Assembly (NCBI RefSeq): GCF_014712225.1
Contig: NZ_JACXBW010000011.1
Span: forward strand, 62,001 to 126,000
Direction: 5' to 3'
Length of the DNA stretch: 64,000 nt
From: Pseudarthrobacter sulfonivorans
Lineage (GTDB): Bacteria; Actinomycetota; Actinomycetes; Actinomycetales; Micrococcaceae
Shown here: one piece after another, positions 54,096 to 63,192 of the stretch
Layout of the letters: each line of letters begins with the position of its first letter
How positions within the stretch are numbered: position 1 is the stretch's first letter
Position numbers and translations under genes: made by a program
The notes under the pieces: model-generated
The model's input: only the letters and a program-made list of their open reading frames with translations
What the model was told of the DNA's origin: nothing
Databases searched by the model: none

Positions 54096-54980
54096 CTACC
54101 GGCGCCGGCCCAGCTTCCGGATCTGGCCGTCGCTGGCATTGATGAACCGGGCAATCCGCACGGCCAGGCCCTTGCCGGGCCTTATGGGCCCCTCGTGCAG
54201 CTGTCCGGGGACCACGCGGAACTCGATGGACGGCACAGCGGACGCCAGTTGCCGGCCGGTCTCCGCGAAGTACGCCGGGCTCCAGCCGCCGCTGAGCATC
54301 AGGATGGGGGTGGTGAGGGCAGTGAAGTCGTCCAGATCGGCGTCGGCGTCGAGCACGGCGCGCATTTCCTTCACGGCTGTGGGCAGCAACTGGCGCATCT
54401 CCGTCCCGAGGTTTGTCCTGGCTGAGAGGATGCTCAGCATCCGCAGCGCGCCCAGCGGCAGGTAGGACAGCGGCCCGGCGGTACCCAGGCCCTGGACCAG
54501 GTGTGCCCACGCATGGTTCAACTGGCCTGCGGTGACGGCGTCCTCAAGCTCGGGCCGCCACCGGTGGGCGAGGTTTCCGGACAGCGATACCGCCGCGTCA
54601 TAGGTCACCAGCCGGCCGATCGGCAGGGTCCGGGCAGCCTGCAGTGCCACGAAACCGCCGTAGCTGTGCGCCACAACATCGGTAGAACCCGTCTTGTCCA
54701 TGACCGCAGCGAGGTCGCTGACTTCGGTTTCTGCCGAGTAATCGTCCGGCTGCGGTGAGGAGCCCGCCCGGCCGCGCCGGTTGTAGCAGTGCACCGGGCG
54801 GCCCAGCAGGAGGCTGAGTTTCCGCGCAAAAGGGCGGTAGAGGGCGTCGGTGACCAGAGTGCCGTGGACGAGTACGACGCCGGGAGGTCCCGCCGTCGTC
54901 GGCTCCTGTTCCGCAGGGGTGAGGAACGAATGCGCCTCCAGGCGCCCGCCATCCGCCGTTTCTAGTTTCCAGGACTCCAC
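54096..54980 (-). CDS. Alpha/beta hydrolase, tandem paralog 3
   Basis: 294 residues. Elbow V-A-H-S-Y-G-G (Ser106), canonical oxyanion V-H-G-T-L-V, N-R-R-G-R-A-G-S-S-P-Q, Y-D-A-A-V-S, G-G-W-S-P-A-Y-F and G-Q-L-H-E-G-P. First of the tandem set, divergent from lysS across 67 bases. The G-R-P-V-H-C-Y-N-R-R-G-R block matches G-R-P-V-H-T-F-N-R-R-G-R of paralog 1, so these two are closest. A short CCGGCTACCGG direct repeat follows its stop. Confidence 0.87.
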   Translation of the reverse strand: MESWKLETADGGRLEAHSFLTPAEQEPTTAGPPGVVLVHGTLVTDALYRPFARKLSLLLGRPVHCYNRRGRAGSSPQPDDYSAETEVSDLAAVMDKTGSTDVVAHSYGGFVALQAARTLPIGRLVTYDAAVSLSGNLAHRWRPELEDAVTAGQLNHAWAHLVQGLGTAGPLSYLPLGALRMLSILSARTNLGTEMRQLLPTAVKEMRAVLDADADLDDFTALTTPILMLSGGWSPAYFAETGRQLASAVPSIEFRVVPGQLHEGPIRPGKGLAVRIARFINASDGQIRKLGRRR

Positions 54981-55047
54981 AGCCCGAGTCTATGCCCGGG
55001 CTTGCGCCGGAACCCGGCCGGCTGAACTCCCGGTAAACTTGGGGATT

Positions 55048-56580
55048 GTGACTTCCCAAAACACCCCCACCCCCAAAAACGCCCCAGAGCCCCTCGATGC
55101 CAGCGAGCAGATGCGCATCCGCATGGAGAAGCGCAGCAAGCTGATCGAGCGCGGCACCGAGGCATACCCGGTGGGTGTTGAGCGCACACACTCCCTGACC
55201 GAGATCCGCGAAAAGTACGCGCACCTCGAAGCGGACGACACCACCGGCGACGTTGTGGGTGTCACCGGCCGCGTTGTGTTTGTGCGCAACACCGGCAAGC
55301 TCTGCTTCGCCACCCTGCAGGAGGGCGGTGTTGACGGCAAGGGCACCCGGCTGCAGGCCATGCTGAGCCTTGCCAATGTGGGGGAGGAAGCGCTCGCGGA
55401 CTGGAAGGCCCTGGTGGATCTGGGCGACCACGTGTTCATCAAGGGTGAGGTGATTTCCTCCCGCCGCGGCGAACTGTCCGTGATGGCGGAGTCCTGGTCC
55501 ATGGCCTCCAAGGCCCTGCGGCCGCTGCCTGTGCTGCACGCGGAGCTGAACGAGGAAACGCGCGTCCGGCAGCGTTACGTGGACCTGATGGTGCGCGACG
55601 AAGCCCGTGAAATGGTCTACACCCGCGCGTCAATCACCCGTTCAATCCGCGAAAGCCTCCACCGCCACAACTACGTGGAGGTGGAAACCCCCATCCTGCA
55701 GCTCGTCCACGGCGGCGCCCTCGCACGCCCGTTTGAGACGCACATGAACGCGTTCGACCAGAAGATGACCCTGCGCATCGCCACCGAGCTGTACCTCAAG
55801 CGTGCGGTGGTGGGCGGGATCGACCGTGTCTACGACATGGGCCGCGTCTTCCGGAACGAGGGCGTGGACTCCACCCACAGCCCGGAGTTCACCACGCTCG
55901 AGTGCTACGAAGCCTGGGCGGACCAGTTCGTCATGGCTGACCGCATCAAGGAAATCATCCTCGACGCCGCCGACGCAGTGGGTGCCGGGCGCACCCTCCA
56001 GACCGAAGCCGGCGAGATCAACCTGGACGGCGACTGGGCCTGGGTGTCGGTCTACCCGGGACTTTCCGACGCCGTTGGCCAGGAAGTCACTCCGGACACT
56101 CCGCTTGAGGTACTGCGCGAGATCGCCGCGAAGCACGAGGTTAAGGCGGACCCGAAATGGGACGCCGAGAAACTGGCCGTGGAACTTTTCGGCGAAATCG
56201 TGGAACCCACGCTCCTGAACCCCACCTTTGTTTACGATTACCCGCCGTCCGCCCAGCCGCTGGCCCGGCCGCACCGCGAAGACGGCCGGCTGATCGAGGC
56301 CTGGGACCTCATCATCGGCGGCATGGAACGCGGCACGGCCTTCTCCGAACTCATTGACCCCGTTATCCAGCGTGAGCGGCTGACCGAGCAGTCACGGCAC
56401 GCGGCGGCAGGTGATGACGAGGCCATGCAGCTCGATGAGGACTTCCTCCGGGCCCTCGAATATGGTGCCCCGCCCATGGGCGGAATCGGGCTGGGAATCG
56501 ACCGCCTGGTCATGCTTTTCACCGGGGCAGGGATCCGTGAAACCATCCTGTTCCCGCTCCTGAAGCCCGAAGGGCACTGA
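55048..56580 (+). CDS. lysS: Lysyl-tRNA synthetase (class II)
   Basis: Charges tRNA-Lys. 510 residues from GTG 55048. N-terminal OB-fold anticodon domain (V-T-G-R-V-V-F-V-R-N-T-G-K-L), then class II motif 1 (R-Q-R-Y-V-D-L), motif 2 (V-Y-D-M-G-R-V-F-R-N-E-G-V-D, H-S-P-E-F-T) and motif 3 (G-I-G-L-G-I-D-R-L). An N-terminal extension of about 40 residues is charged and helical. The expected upstream actinobacterial pan genes are 13 kb away here; the hydrolase array lies between. Confidence 0.96.
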   Translation: MTSQNTPTPKNAPEPLDASEQMRIRMEKRSKLIERGTEAYPVGVERTHSLTEIREKYAHLEADDTTGDVVGVTGRVVFVRNTGKLCFATLQEGGVDGKGTRLQAMLSLANVGEEALADWKALVDLGDHVFIKGEVISSRRGELSVMAESWSMASKALRPLPVLHAELNEETRVRQRYVDLMVRDEAREMVYTRASITRSIRESLHRHNYVEVETPILQLVHGGALARPFETHMNAFDQKMTLRIATELYLKRAVVGGIDRVYDMGRVFRNEGVDSTHSPEFTTLECYEAWADQFVMADRIKEIILDAADAVGAGRTLQTEAGEINLDGDWAWVSVYPGLSDAVGQEVTPDTPLEVLREIAAKHEVKADPKWDAEKLAVELFGEIVEPTLLNPTFVYDYPPSAQPLARPHREDGRLIEAWDLIIGGMERGTAFSELIDPVIQRERLTEQSRHAAAGDDEAMQLDEDFLRALEYGAPPMGGIGLGIDRLVMLFTGAGIRETILFPLLKPEGH

Positions 56581-56582
56581 TT

Positions 56583-56762
56583 ATGGAATATGTAGCTGTA
56601 CTGCTGCCCTCAATAGTGGTGGGCCTGATCTTCTGGTTCGCCATGAAATCGATCTTTAATGCCGATAAATCCGAGCGGCAGGCGGAAGCGCGTGCCCAGG
56701 CCGAGGCCGATGCGCGCACCGTTAAGCCATCGGACGGACCGGATACCGCTCCGGATAAATAG
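56583..56762 (+). CDS. Small single-span membrane protein
   Basis: 59 residues, 2 bases after lysS. One hydrophobic helix (V-L-L-P-S-I-V-V-G-L-I-F-W-F-A, residues 6-20), then M-K-S-I-F and a charged tail with R-Q-A-E-A-R-A-Q-A-E-A-D-A-R, ending D-K. Layout: short outside N-terminus, cytoplasmic helical tail. Such small lysS-linked genes are common in this genus, in memory; function unknown. The tight spacing implies co-transcription with lysS. Confidence 0.75.
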   Translation: MEYVAVLLPSIVVGLIFWFAMKSIFNADKSERQAEARAQAEADARTVKPSDGPDTAPDK

Positions 56763-56807
56763 GCCCGCAGTACTTTCTGTGATTATCCACAGTGGTCATT
56801 TGTCACT

Positions 56808-56837
56808 TTGACGTAGTGCCATAATGAGGTTCATACT
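56808..56837 (+). promoter_or_regulatory. Putative lsr2 promoter
   Basis: TTGACG (56808-56813), 18-base spacer, CATACT (56832-56837) in an AT-rich stretch. An 8-base inverted repeat (TGAGGTTC 56825-56832, GAACCTCA 56871-56878) brackets the start region, and the ribosome site GAGGAAG follows at 56881. Confidence 0.55.
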
Positions 56838-56894
56838 TTTTGTAGAAACATCCTGCTTTTCTGCACATCCGAACCTCAAAGAGGAAGTCTTTAA

Positions 56895-57224
56895 ATGGCA
56901 CAGAAAGTAAACATCATCCTCGTAGATGATCTGGATGGGGGATCCGCGGACGAGAATGTCCGGTTTGGCCTTGACGGGGCCAGCTACGAAATCGATCTGT
57001 CGGCCGCGAATGCAGCCGAACTCCGCTCGAGCCTGGAGCGCTTTGTCGCTGCCGCCCGTAAAACGTCGTCCGGGCGCGGTTCCCGCGCCAAGGCTGCCGT
57101 GACGGGTCGCGGCAATGATTCCGCACAGATCCGTCAGTGGGCGCGTGATAACGGCTACACGGTCAACAGCCGCGGTAGAATTCAGGCTGAAATCCAGGAC
57201 GCCTACCAAAAGGCCAATTCCTAG
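56895..57224 (+). CDS. lsr2: Lsr2 nucleoid-associated protein
   Basis: H-NS-like protein that bridges AT-rich DNA and silences foreign genes in actinobacteria. 109 residues: N-terminal dimerisation part (V-N-I-I-L-V-D-D-L-D-G-G, V-R-F-G-L-D-G-A-S-Y-E-I-D-L) and C-terminal DNA-binding part I-R-Q-W-A-R-D-N-G-Y-T-V-N-S with the AT-hook-like R-G-R at residues 93-95. Between them is a basic linker (residues 56-74). GAGGAAG lies 7 bases upstream of the ATG. A terminator follows, so monocistronic. Confidence 0.96.
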   Translation: MAQKVNIILVDDLDGGSADENVRFGLDGASYEIDLSAANAAELRSSLERFVAAARKTSSGRGSRAKAAVTGRGNDSAQIRQWARDNGYTVNSRGRIQAEIQDAYQKANS

Positions 57225-57247
57225 GGGACCGCGTCCCTTTGAATGCC

Positions 57248-57287
57248 AAGAACCCTGCTTCGCCTCTCGGCGGGACAGGGTTCTTTG
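57248..57287 (+). terminator. Terminator of lsr2
   Basis: AAGAACCCTG (57248-57257) pairs with CAGGGTTCTT (57276-57285), followed by TGC. The loop has a minor CGCC/GGCG pairing. 23 bases after the lsr2 stop. Confidence 0.82.
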
Positions 57288-57849
57288 CTGCCAAAAGGAA
57301 TAACCGGGCTTGCGCTCTTGGCCGCAATTGCCGATGCTGCGGCTAAAGGGCCGTCAAAGCATGGTCCACGCATTGCAGAGGCCACCGGGGCGGCCAGGGA
57401 CAGCGAGGTGCGGTAAATGTTTCCAACGCGTCCACGCGTGTTCGAAGAATTTTCTGCCGGCTGCGGCATGTTGCGCTGTAGCAGCGCTGCCAAGCCTGCT
57501 ATCAGGGGGATATTCACGCCTGCGGTAATGACCAGCCTGGATGTGTAAGAGGCAAGGGCAATCGACACGGGCGGCGCGCTGGCAAGCCCGGTCACCCACG
57601 CGTAAAGTGGCGCCCCCGCCAGTGCCCGGAAGGCGCCGACGAACCTCAGCGCAAAAACCGGGTTCCCGAGTGCCGTGTTGTGCGGGACATGGCACTAACA
57701 AAAGTCGCAAATCCGTGCCGCGCAATCCGGGCGTCACGGAACAGGCGTATTACAGTCCTCCGATGCCAGCCAGTGCGGCGGTGGCGGCAGTCATCAGCAT
57801 GGCAATGCGAGGCATGGTTCCGATCCTTTGCCCGGTCCGTCCCCCGCGG
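57288..57849. other. Non-coding or decayed DNA between lsr2 and clpC
   Basis: About 560 bases with no intact gene recognised. On the minus strand one frame reads a hydrophobic string (A-L-R-F-V-G-A-F-R-A-L-A-G-A-P-L-Y-A-W-V-T-G, about 57570-57660), and another frame opens M-P-R-I-A-M-L-M-T-A-A-T-A-A-L-A-G-I-G-G-L then stops at about 57750. These may be fragments of a broken membrane protein gene, but the frames do not join and no family can be named. Confidence 0.5.
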
Positions 57850-58017
57850 CAAGTGCTTGAAATCCGGTCAGGCACCCCGGCATCCTCACGTCAATTCCCC
57901 GCCAAAGTCGGGTATGCGAGTCCTTTCAGCTTCAGCAGCGCTTTCAAGAGACGGTACGCCCTGAGCCCCCAGGAATACCGGCGGCGACAGCCGTCTGCGG
58001 CGATTCAGGACACCTGA
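57850..58017 (+). pseudogene. Relic of an AraC-family regulator (C-terminal HTH)
   Basis: The frame ending at 58017 reads R-S-G-T-P-A-S-S, then K-V-G-Y-A-S-P-F-S-F-S-S-A-F-K-R-R-Y and L-S-P-Q-E-Y-R-R-R, which is the last HTH of AraC-type regulators (x-V-G-Y-x-S-x-x-x-F-x-x-A-F-K-R-x-x-G-x-S-P-x-x-Y-R). The preceding first HTH and effector domain are missing from this frame. A different frame at 57812-57841 reads A-W-F-R-S-F-A-R-S-V, possibly the first HTH after a frameshift. Interpreted as gene decay. It ends 93 bases before clpC. Confidence 0.55.
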
Positions 58018-58110
58018 GAAACATCACGGTTTCCCCTGTGGCGAACACGCTCCACAAGACGGGATCTGGCACGTAGCATCAAAGTACGTTGTAGCTAGGA
58101 GTGTGGCGAA

Positions 58111-60603
58111 ATGTTTGAGCGATTTACGGACCGTGCCCGTCGCGTCGTTGTGCTTGCCCAAGAAGAGGCACGCATGCTGAACCATAACTATATTGGTACC
58201 GAACACATCCTCTTGGGGCTGATCCATGAGGGTGAAGGCGTTGCCGCCAAGGCTCTTGAGTCCTTGAGCATTTCGCTCGACGGCGTCCGCGAGCAAGTGC
58301 AGGAGATCATCGGCCAGGGCCAGCAGGCCCCGTCCGGCCACATTCCCTTCACGCCCCGCGCCAAGAAGGTGCTGGAGCTCTCCCTGCGCGAAGCGCTGCA
58401 GCTGGGCCACAACTACATCGGCACGGAGCACATCCTGCTGGGCCTTATCCGTGAGGGTGAAGGCGTTGCCGCCCAGGTGCTCGTCAAGCTCGGTGCTGAC
58501 CTCAACCGGGTCCGCCAGCAGGTCATTCAGCTGCTCTCCGGCTACCAGGGCAAGGAAACCACCGGCGCAGGCGTCGGGGCCGGCCAGCCCGAAGGCACCC
58601 CCGCCGGTTCGGTAGTACTGGACCAGTTCGGCCGCAACCTGACCCAGGCTGCGCGCGAGAACAAGCTGGATCCTGTGATCGGCCGCGAGTCCGAAATGGA
58701 ACGCGTCATGCAGGTTCTTTCGCGCCGCACCAAGAACAACCCCGTCCTGATCGGTGAGCCCGGCGTCGGCAAGACCGCCGTCGTCGAAGGCCTCGCCCAG
58801 GCGATTGTCCGCGGCGACGTCCCGGAGACCATCAAGGACAAGCAGCTCTACACCCTGGACCTCGGGTCCCTGGTTGCAGGCTCCCGGTACCGCGGTGACT
58901 TCGAAGAGCGCCTGAAGAAGGTCCTCAAGGAAATCCGCACCCGCGGGGACATCATCCTCTTCATCGACGAGATCCACACCCTGGTGGGTGCCGGCGCTGC
59001 TGAGGGTGCCATTGACGCCGCCTCCATCCTCAAGCCGATGCTGGCCCGTGGTGAACTTCAGACCATCGGTGCCACCACGCTGGATGAGTACCGTAAGCAC
59101 ATCGAGAAGGACGCCGCGCTGGAGCGCCGCTTCCAGCCGATCCAGGTCAAGGAGCCCTCCGTCGCGCACGCGATCGAGATCCTCAAGGGCCTTCGTGACC
59201 GTTACGAGGCGCACCACCGTGTCACCATCACCGACGGCGCCCTTGCCTCGGCAGCCAGCCTCGCCGAGCGCTACATCTCGGACCGCTTCCTGCCGGACAA
59301 GGCCATTGACCTGATCGATGAAGCCGGTGCCCGCCTGCGCATCCGTCGGATGACCGCCCCGCCGGAGCTGAAGGCCATGGACGAGCGCATCGCCCAGCTG
59401 AAGCTGGAGAAGGAATCCGCCATCGATGCGCAGGACTTCGAAGGTGCCGCATCGCTCCGGGACAAGGAGCAGAAGCTCATCACCGAGCGGTCCGAGAAGG
59501 AACGCCACTGGAAGTCCGGCGGCATGGATGACATCTCCGAGGTGGATGAGGATCTCATCGCCGAGGTGCTGGCCAACTCCACGGGCATCCCGGTCTTCAA
59601 GCTGACCGAGGAAGAGTCCTCGCGCCTGCTGAAGATGGAAGACGAACTGCACAAGCGCGTGGTCGGCCAGGACGAGGCCATCAAGGCACTGTCCCAGGCA
59701 ATCCGACGCACCCGTGCAGGCCTGAAGGACCCCAAGCGTCCCGGCGGCTCGTTCATCTTCGCCGGCCCCACCGGCGTCGGCAAGACCGAACTGGCCAAGG
59801 CCCTGGCCGAGTTCCTGTTCGGTGAAGAGGACGCCCTCATCACGCTGGACATGTCCGAGTACTCCGAGAAGCACACCGTTTCGCGGCTCTTCGGTGCCCC
59901 TCCGGGCTACGTCGGCTACGAGGAAGGTGGCCAGCTCACCGAGAAGGTCCGCCGTCGTCCGTTCTCCGTGGTCCTGTTCGACGAAGTTGAAAAGGCCCAC
60001 GCGGACCTCTTCAACTCACTCCTGCAGATCCTCGAAGACGGCCGCCTGACCGACTCCCAGGGCCGCGTGGTGGACTTCAAGAACACCGTGATCATCATGA
60101 CCACAAACCTGGGCACCCGGGACATCTCGAAGAGTGTTGCCACCGGCTTCCAGTCCGGCACCGACACCCAGACGGGCTACAACCGGATGCGTGCCCGCGT
60201 GACAGAGGAGCTCAAGCAGCACTTCCGCCCCGAGTTCCTCAACCGTGTGGATGACGTTGTGGTGTTCCCGCAGCTCACCCAGGACGAGATCATCGAGATC
60301 GTGGACATGTTCGTCGGCCGGCTGGAGAAGCGCCTCAAGGACAAGGACATGGGCATCGAGCTCACGCCCGCGGCCAAGGTGCTCCTGGCAACCCGCGGCT
60401 ACGATCCAGCCATGGGTGCCCGGCCGCTGCGCCGCACCATCCAGCGCGAGATCGAGGACCAGCTCTCCGAGAAGATCCTGTTCGGCGAGATCCACGCCGG
60501 CGACATCGTCATGGTGGATGTGGACGGCGAAGGCGACGACGCCAAGTTCACCTTTGCCGGCAACGCCAAGCCGCGCATCCCGGAGATCCTCCCGAGCGTC
60601 TAA
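58111..60603 (+). CDS. clpC: ATP-dependent Clp protease ATPase subunit ClpC
   Basis: Hexameric AAA+ unfoldase feeding ClpP. 830 residues. Two N-domain repeats (about 4-70 and 80-145, each with [17 protein letters not shown]), Walker A of domain 1 G-E-P-G-V-G-K-T at 215-222, I-L-F-I-D-E-I-H, a UVR/M-domain segment ([12 protein letters not shown]), Walker A of domain 2 G-P-T-G-V-G-K-T at 552-559, and [13 protein letters not shown] lies 11 bases before the ATG. A TGTGG...CCACA inverted repeat at 58037-58056 lies in the promoter region. Single gene followed by a terminator. Confidence 0.97.
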   Translation: MFERFTDRARRVVVLAQEEARMLNHNYIGTEHILLGLIHEGEGVAAKALESLSISLDGVREQVQEIIGQGQQAPSGHIPFTPRAKKVLELSLREALQLGHNYIGTEHILLGLIREGEGVAAQVLVKLGADLNRVRQQVIQLLSGYQGKETTGAGVGAGQPEGTPAGSVVLDQFGRNLTQAARENKLDPVIGRESEMERVMQVLSRRTKNNPVLIGEPGVGKTAVVEGLAQAIVRGDVPETIKDKQLYTLDLGSLVAGSRYRGDFEERLKKVLKEIRTRGDIILFIDEIHTLVGAGAAEGAIDAASILKPMLARGELQTIGATTLDEYRKHIEKDAALERRFQPIQVKEPSVAHAIEILKGLRDRYEAHHRVTITDGALASAASLAERYISDRFLPDKAIDLIDEAGARLRIRRMTAPPELKAMDERIAQLKLEKESAIDAQDFEGAASLRDKEQKLITERSEKERHWKSGGMDDISEVDEDLIAEVLANSTGIPVFKLTEEESSRLLKMEDELHKRVVGQDEAIKALSQAIRRTRAGLKDPKRPGGSFIFAGPTGVGKTELAKALAEFLFGEEDALITLDMSEYSEKHTVSRLFGAPPGYVGYEEGGQLTEKVRRRPFSVVLFDEVEKAHADLFNSLLQILEDGRLTDSQGRVVDFKNTVIIMTTNLGTRDISKSVATGFQSGTDTQTGYNRMRARVTEELKQHFRPEFLNRVDDVVVFPQLTQDEIIEIVDMFVGRLEKRLKDKDMGIELTPAAKVLLATRGYDPAMGARPLRRTIQREIEDQLSEKILFGEIHAGDIVMVDVDGEGDDAKFTFAGNAKPRIPEILPSV

Positions 60604-60612
60604 CCAGCATCA

Positions 60613-60658
60613 GCGAAAGCCCCGCCAGCTCCACAAAAGGAGTCGGCGGGGCTTTCGC
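60613..60658 (+). terminator. Terminator of clpC
   Basis: GCGAAAGCCCCGCC (60613-60626) pairs with GGCGGGGCTTTCGC (60645-60658), with an inner CTCC/GGAG pair and followed by CGTTTAA. 9 bases after the clpC stop. Confidence 0.85.
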
Positions 60659-60749
60659 CGTTTAATGGCGCCGGTACGGGAGCGCCCCAGCCGAGAGCGC
60701 GCAGCCACGTCGCCGCTGGTGTCGCCGCTCCGCCTCGTAGGATTGACCT

Positions 60750-61259
60750 GTGACTGACTCCTTCGATATCCGTCCTGCCCGTACCAACGATGTGTCCGCT
60801 ATCAAAAGACTGGTGGCGCCGCTGGCGGAACAACGGATCTTGATGGCCAAGGAGACGGTTGCCTATTACGAGAGCCTGCAGGAGTTCCGGATCGCCGAAT
60901 CGGCCGATGGCGAGGTCATCGGCTGCGGTGCCCTGCACGTGATGTGGGAAGATCTGGCCGAGGTGCGCACCCTGGCTGCCTCCGACGCCTGGCGCGGCAA
61001 GGGGGTGGGTCACGTGCTGGTGGAAAGCTTGCTCGAGGAGGCGCGGGCGCTCGGCGTGGCCCGGGTCTTCTGCCTCACCTTCGAAGTTGACTTCTTCAAG
61101 CGCCACGGCTTTGAGGTCATGGCGGACCAGTCGGCGGTGGACCCGGCGGTCTACTCCGAGCTTCTCCGCTCCCATGACGAAGGCATCGCCGAATTCCTCG
61201 ACCTGGCGCGGGTGAAGCCCAACACCCTCGGCAACACACGCATGATCAAGTTCCTCTAA
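60750..61259 (+). CDS. Amino-acid N-acetyltransferase (GNAT family)
   Basis: 169 residues from GTG 60750. GNAT fold with the acetyl-CoA loop R-G-K-G-V-G-H-V-L-V (motif A, Q/R-x-x-G-x-G/A pattern) and F-F-K-R-H-G-F-E near the C-terminus. I-R-P-A-R-T-N-D-V at the start and C-G-A-L-H-V-M-W-E-D-L-A-E-V-R-T-L-A resemble the ArgA-type short N-acetylglutamate synthases of actinobacteria, so acetylation of glutamate for arginine synthesis is the best guess. Start has no strong ribosome site; a Shine-Dalgarno sequence is absent within 12 bases. Confidence 0.82.
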   Translation: MTDSFDIRPARTNDVSAIKRLVAPLAEQRILMAKETVAYYESLQEFRIAESADGEVIGCGALHVMWEDLAEVRTLAASDAWRGKGVGHVLVESLLEEARALGVARVFCLTFEVDFFKRHGFEVMADQSAVDPAVYSELLRSHDEGIAEFLDLARVKPNTLGNTRMIKFL

Positions 61260-61426
61260 AGTCCAGAGGCGCGGCACCTTTCCGGCTGCCGCCGCGATTT
61301 CCGCGCCGCGGCGCCGCGATGCACCTGCCGCGGTACGCCGTCGTCGTCCAGCGTCATGTCCGCCCAAAACCTTGGCGTTAGTCGAGTTGATGGATAAACT
61401 GATGGGGCCGCAGTTTGGGGCCTGCC

Positions 61427-61460
61427 GGTAAGGGACAGTCATTGGGGGCTGTCCCTTACC
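61427..61460. promoter_or_regulatory. Perfect 12-base inverted repeat upstream of dhaK
   Basis: GGTAAGGGACAG (61427-61438) and CTGTCCCTTACC (61449-61460) are exact reverse complements separated by 10 bases. About 95 bases before the dhaK start, no T-run. Candidate regulator site or leader hairpin for the dha operon. The rest of the 296-base gap between the acetyltransferase and dhaK shows no gene. Confidence 0.55.
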
Positions 61461-61555
61461 CATGCCCGGAAAGCCGCAGGCTACCCGAGTTCCATCCGCG
61501 GTAGTAGGGTCAAAGTGCAATCCTCTAGCACGAGCCCACACCCAGGAGTTCTGCC

Positions 61556-62557
61556 ATGAAAAAGCTCATCAATGATCCACGCTCCGTAGTCGACGAGTCT
61601 GTAGAAGGCTTCGGCCTCGCCCACGCCGACCTCGTCACCGTCAGTGCCGATCCTAAGTACGTCACGCGCAAAGACGCGCCTGTGTCAGGAAAAGTCGGAC
61701 TCCTTTCCGGGGGTGGCAGTGGCCATGAACCGCTGCACGCCGGTTATGTCGGGCGGGGAATGCTCGACGCCGCCGTGCCGGGGGCGGTGTTCACCTCACC
61801 CACGCCGGACCAGATCCTTCCGGCGACGCTCGCCGTTAACTCGGGTGCCGGCGTCGTCCATATCGTAAAGAACTACACCGGTGACGTTTTGAACTTCGAG
61901 ACGGCCGCCGAACTGGCGCAGGCCGAGGGCGTGGAGGTCCGCACGGTCCTCGTCAACGACGACGTCGCCGTGGAGGATTCGCTGTATACCGCCGGACGCC
62001 GCGGAGTGGGTGGAACTGTCCTCGTGGAGAAGATCGCCGGCGCCGCGGCTGAACGAGGCGACAGCCTGGATGCCGTGGCCGCAATCGGCGACCACGTCAA
62101 CAGCAATGTCCGCACCATGGGCGTCGCTCTGACGGCGTGCACCGTGCCACACGCCGGCTCGCCGAGCTTCGACCTGGCAGAGGACGAGATCGAGATCGGC
62201 ATCGGAATCCACGGTGAACCCGGCCGGCACAAGATCCCGATGGAGAACGCGGACGGCATCACCGACCGGTTGTTGGAGCCTGTCCTCAGCGACCTTGGCA
62301 TTGCCAGTGGTGAGAAGGTCCTGCTGTTTGTCAATGGAATGGGCGGTACCCCGCTGAGCGAGCTGTACATCGTCTACCGCCGCGCGGTTCAGGTGCTCGC
62401 GGAGCGGGGCGCCACTGTGGAGCGCTCACTGGTGGGAAACTACATCACCGCATTGGAAATGCAGGGCTGCTCCATCTCGGTACTGCGGCTCGATGACGAA
62501 CTGACACAGCTGTGGGACGCCCCCGTGCACACGGCCGCGCTGCGGTGGGGCGTGTGA
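61556..62557 (+). CDS. dhaK: Dihydroxyacetone kinase subunit DhaK
   Basis: Binds dihydroxyacetone covalently for phosphorylation by DhaL. 333 residues: [19 protein letters not shown] in the N-terminal half, [11 protein letters not shown], and the hemiaminal-forming His219 in [14 protein letters not shown] lies before the ATG. Stop overlaps the dhaL start (GTGA). First gene of the PTS-linked operon that converts dihydroxyacetone to DHAP. Confidence 0.96.
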   Translation: MKKLINDPRSVVDESVEGFGLAHADLVTVSADPKYVTRKDAPVSGKVGLLSGGGSGHEPLHAGYVGRGMLDAAVPGAVFTSPTPDQILPATLAVNSGAGVVHIVKNYTGDVLNFETAAELAQAEGVEVRTVLVNDDVAVEDSLYTAGRRGVGGTVLVEKIAGAAAERGDSLDAVAAIGDHVNSNVRTMGVALTACTVPHAGSPSFDLAEDEIEIGIGIHGEPGRHKIPMENADGITDRLLEPVLSDLGIASGEKVLLFVNGMGGTPLSELYIVYRRAVQVLAERGATVERSLVGNYITALEMQGCSISVLRLDDELTQLWDAPVHTAALRWGV

Positions 62558-63192
62558 CGATGCTGCTCGACGTTAAGTGGGCCGTGAGATGGCTGACGAT
62601 GTGCGCCGAGGCGATGGCCGAAAACAGGGTGTGGCTCATTGAGCTGGACCGTCCGATAGGCGACTCGGACCACGGCGAGAATATGGACCGTGGATTCCAG
62701 GCCGTGCTTGAAAAACTCGCAGAGACGCCGCCGGAGACACCGGGCGCGGCCCTGAAGCTGACGGCCATGACCCTGATGTCCAAGGTGGGCGGCGCCGCCG
62801 GCCCGCTTTACGGTACAGCCTTCCTGCGGGCCGCCACTGCCTTCGGCGATGCCCTCGAAGTTGATCCCGCAGGGCTGGCTACTGCGTTGGTGGCCGCCCG
62901 CGACGGCATCGTGGCCAGGGGCAAAGCCGAGTCCGGTGACAAGACCATGGTGGACGCCTGGACCCCGGCCGCTGAGGCGGCCCAGGCAGCCGCCGCGGAC
63001 GCAACGGGCAATGTCCTGGCCGTGCTGGTGGCCGCGGCCGAAGCCGCCGAAGCAGGCGCGGTGGCGACAGATCCGCTGGTGGCGCGCAAAGGCCGCGCCA
63101 GCTATCTGGGGGAGCGCAGTGCCGGCCACCGCGACCCGGGTGCCGCCTCCAGCGCCCTGATCCTCCGGGCCGCCGTCGGGGCCGCTGCATGA
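62554..63192 (+). CDS. dhaL: Dihydroxyacetone kinase subunit DhaL
   Basis: ADP-binding subunit that carries the phosphoryl group from DhaM to DhaK-bound dihydroxyacetone. 212 residues from GTG 62554 (ATG 62560 is an alternative). The Mg-ADP site [14 protein letters not shown] is at about residues 33-46; [17 protein letters not shown] and [15 protein letters not shown] complete the family pattern. Overlaps dhaM by 4 bases. Confidence 0.95.
   Translation: MTMLLDVKWAVRWLTMCAEAMAENRVWLIELDRPIGDSDHGENMDRGFQAVLEKLAETPPETPGAALKLTAMTLMSKVGGAAGPLYGTAFLRAATAFGDALEVDPAGLATALVAARDGIVARGKAESGDKTMVDAWTPAAEAAQAAAADATGNVLAVLVAAAEAAEAGAVATDPLVARKGRASYLGERSAGHRDPGAASSALILRAAVGAAA

Noticed and set aside
58024..60000. 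658-codon open frame antisense to clpC
   Set aside because: Opposite strand of a fully supported ClpC gene; high-GC DNA leaves the antisense codon frame open. No family motifs.
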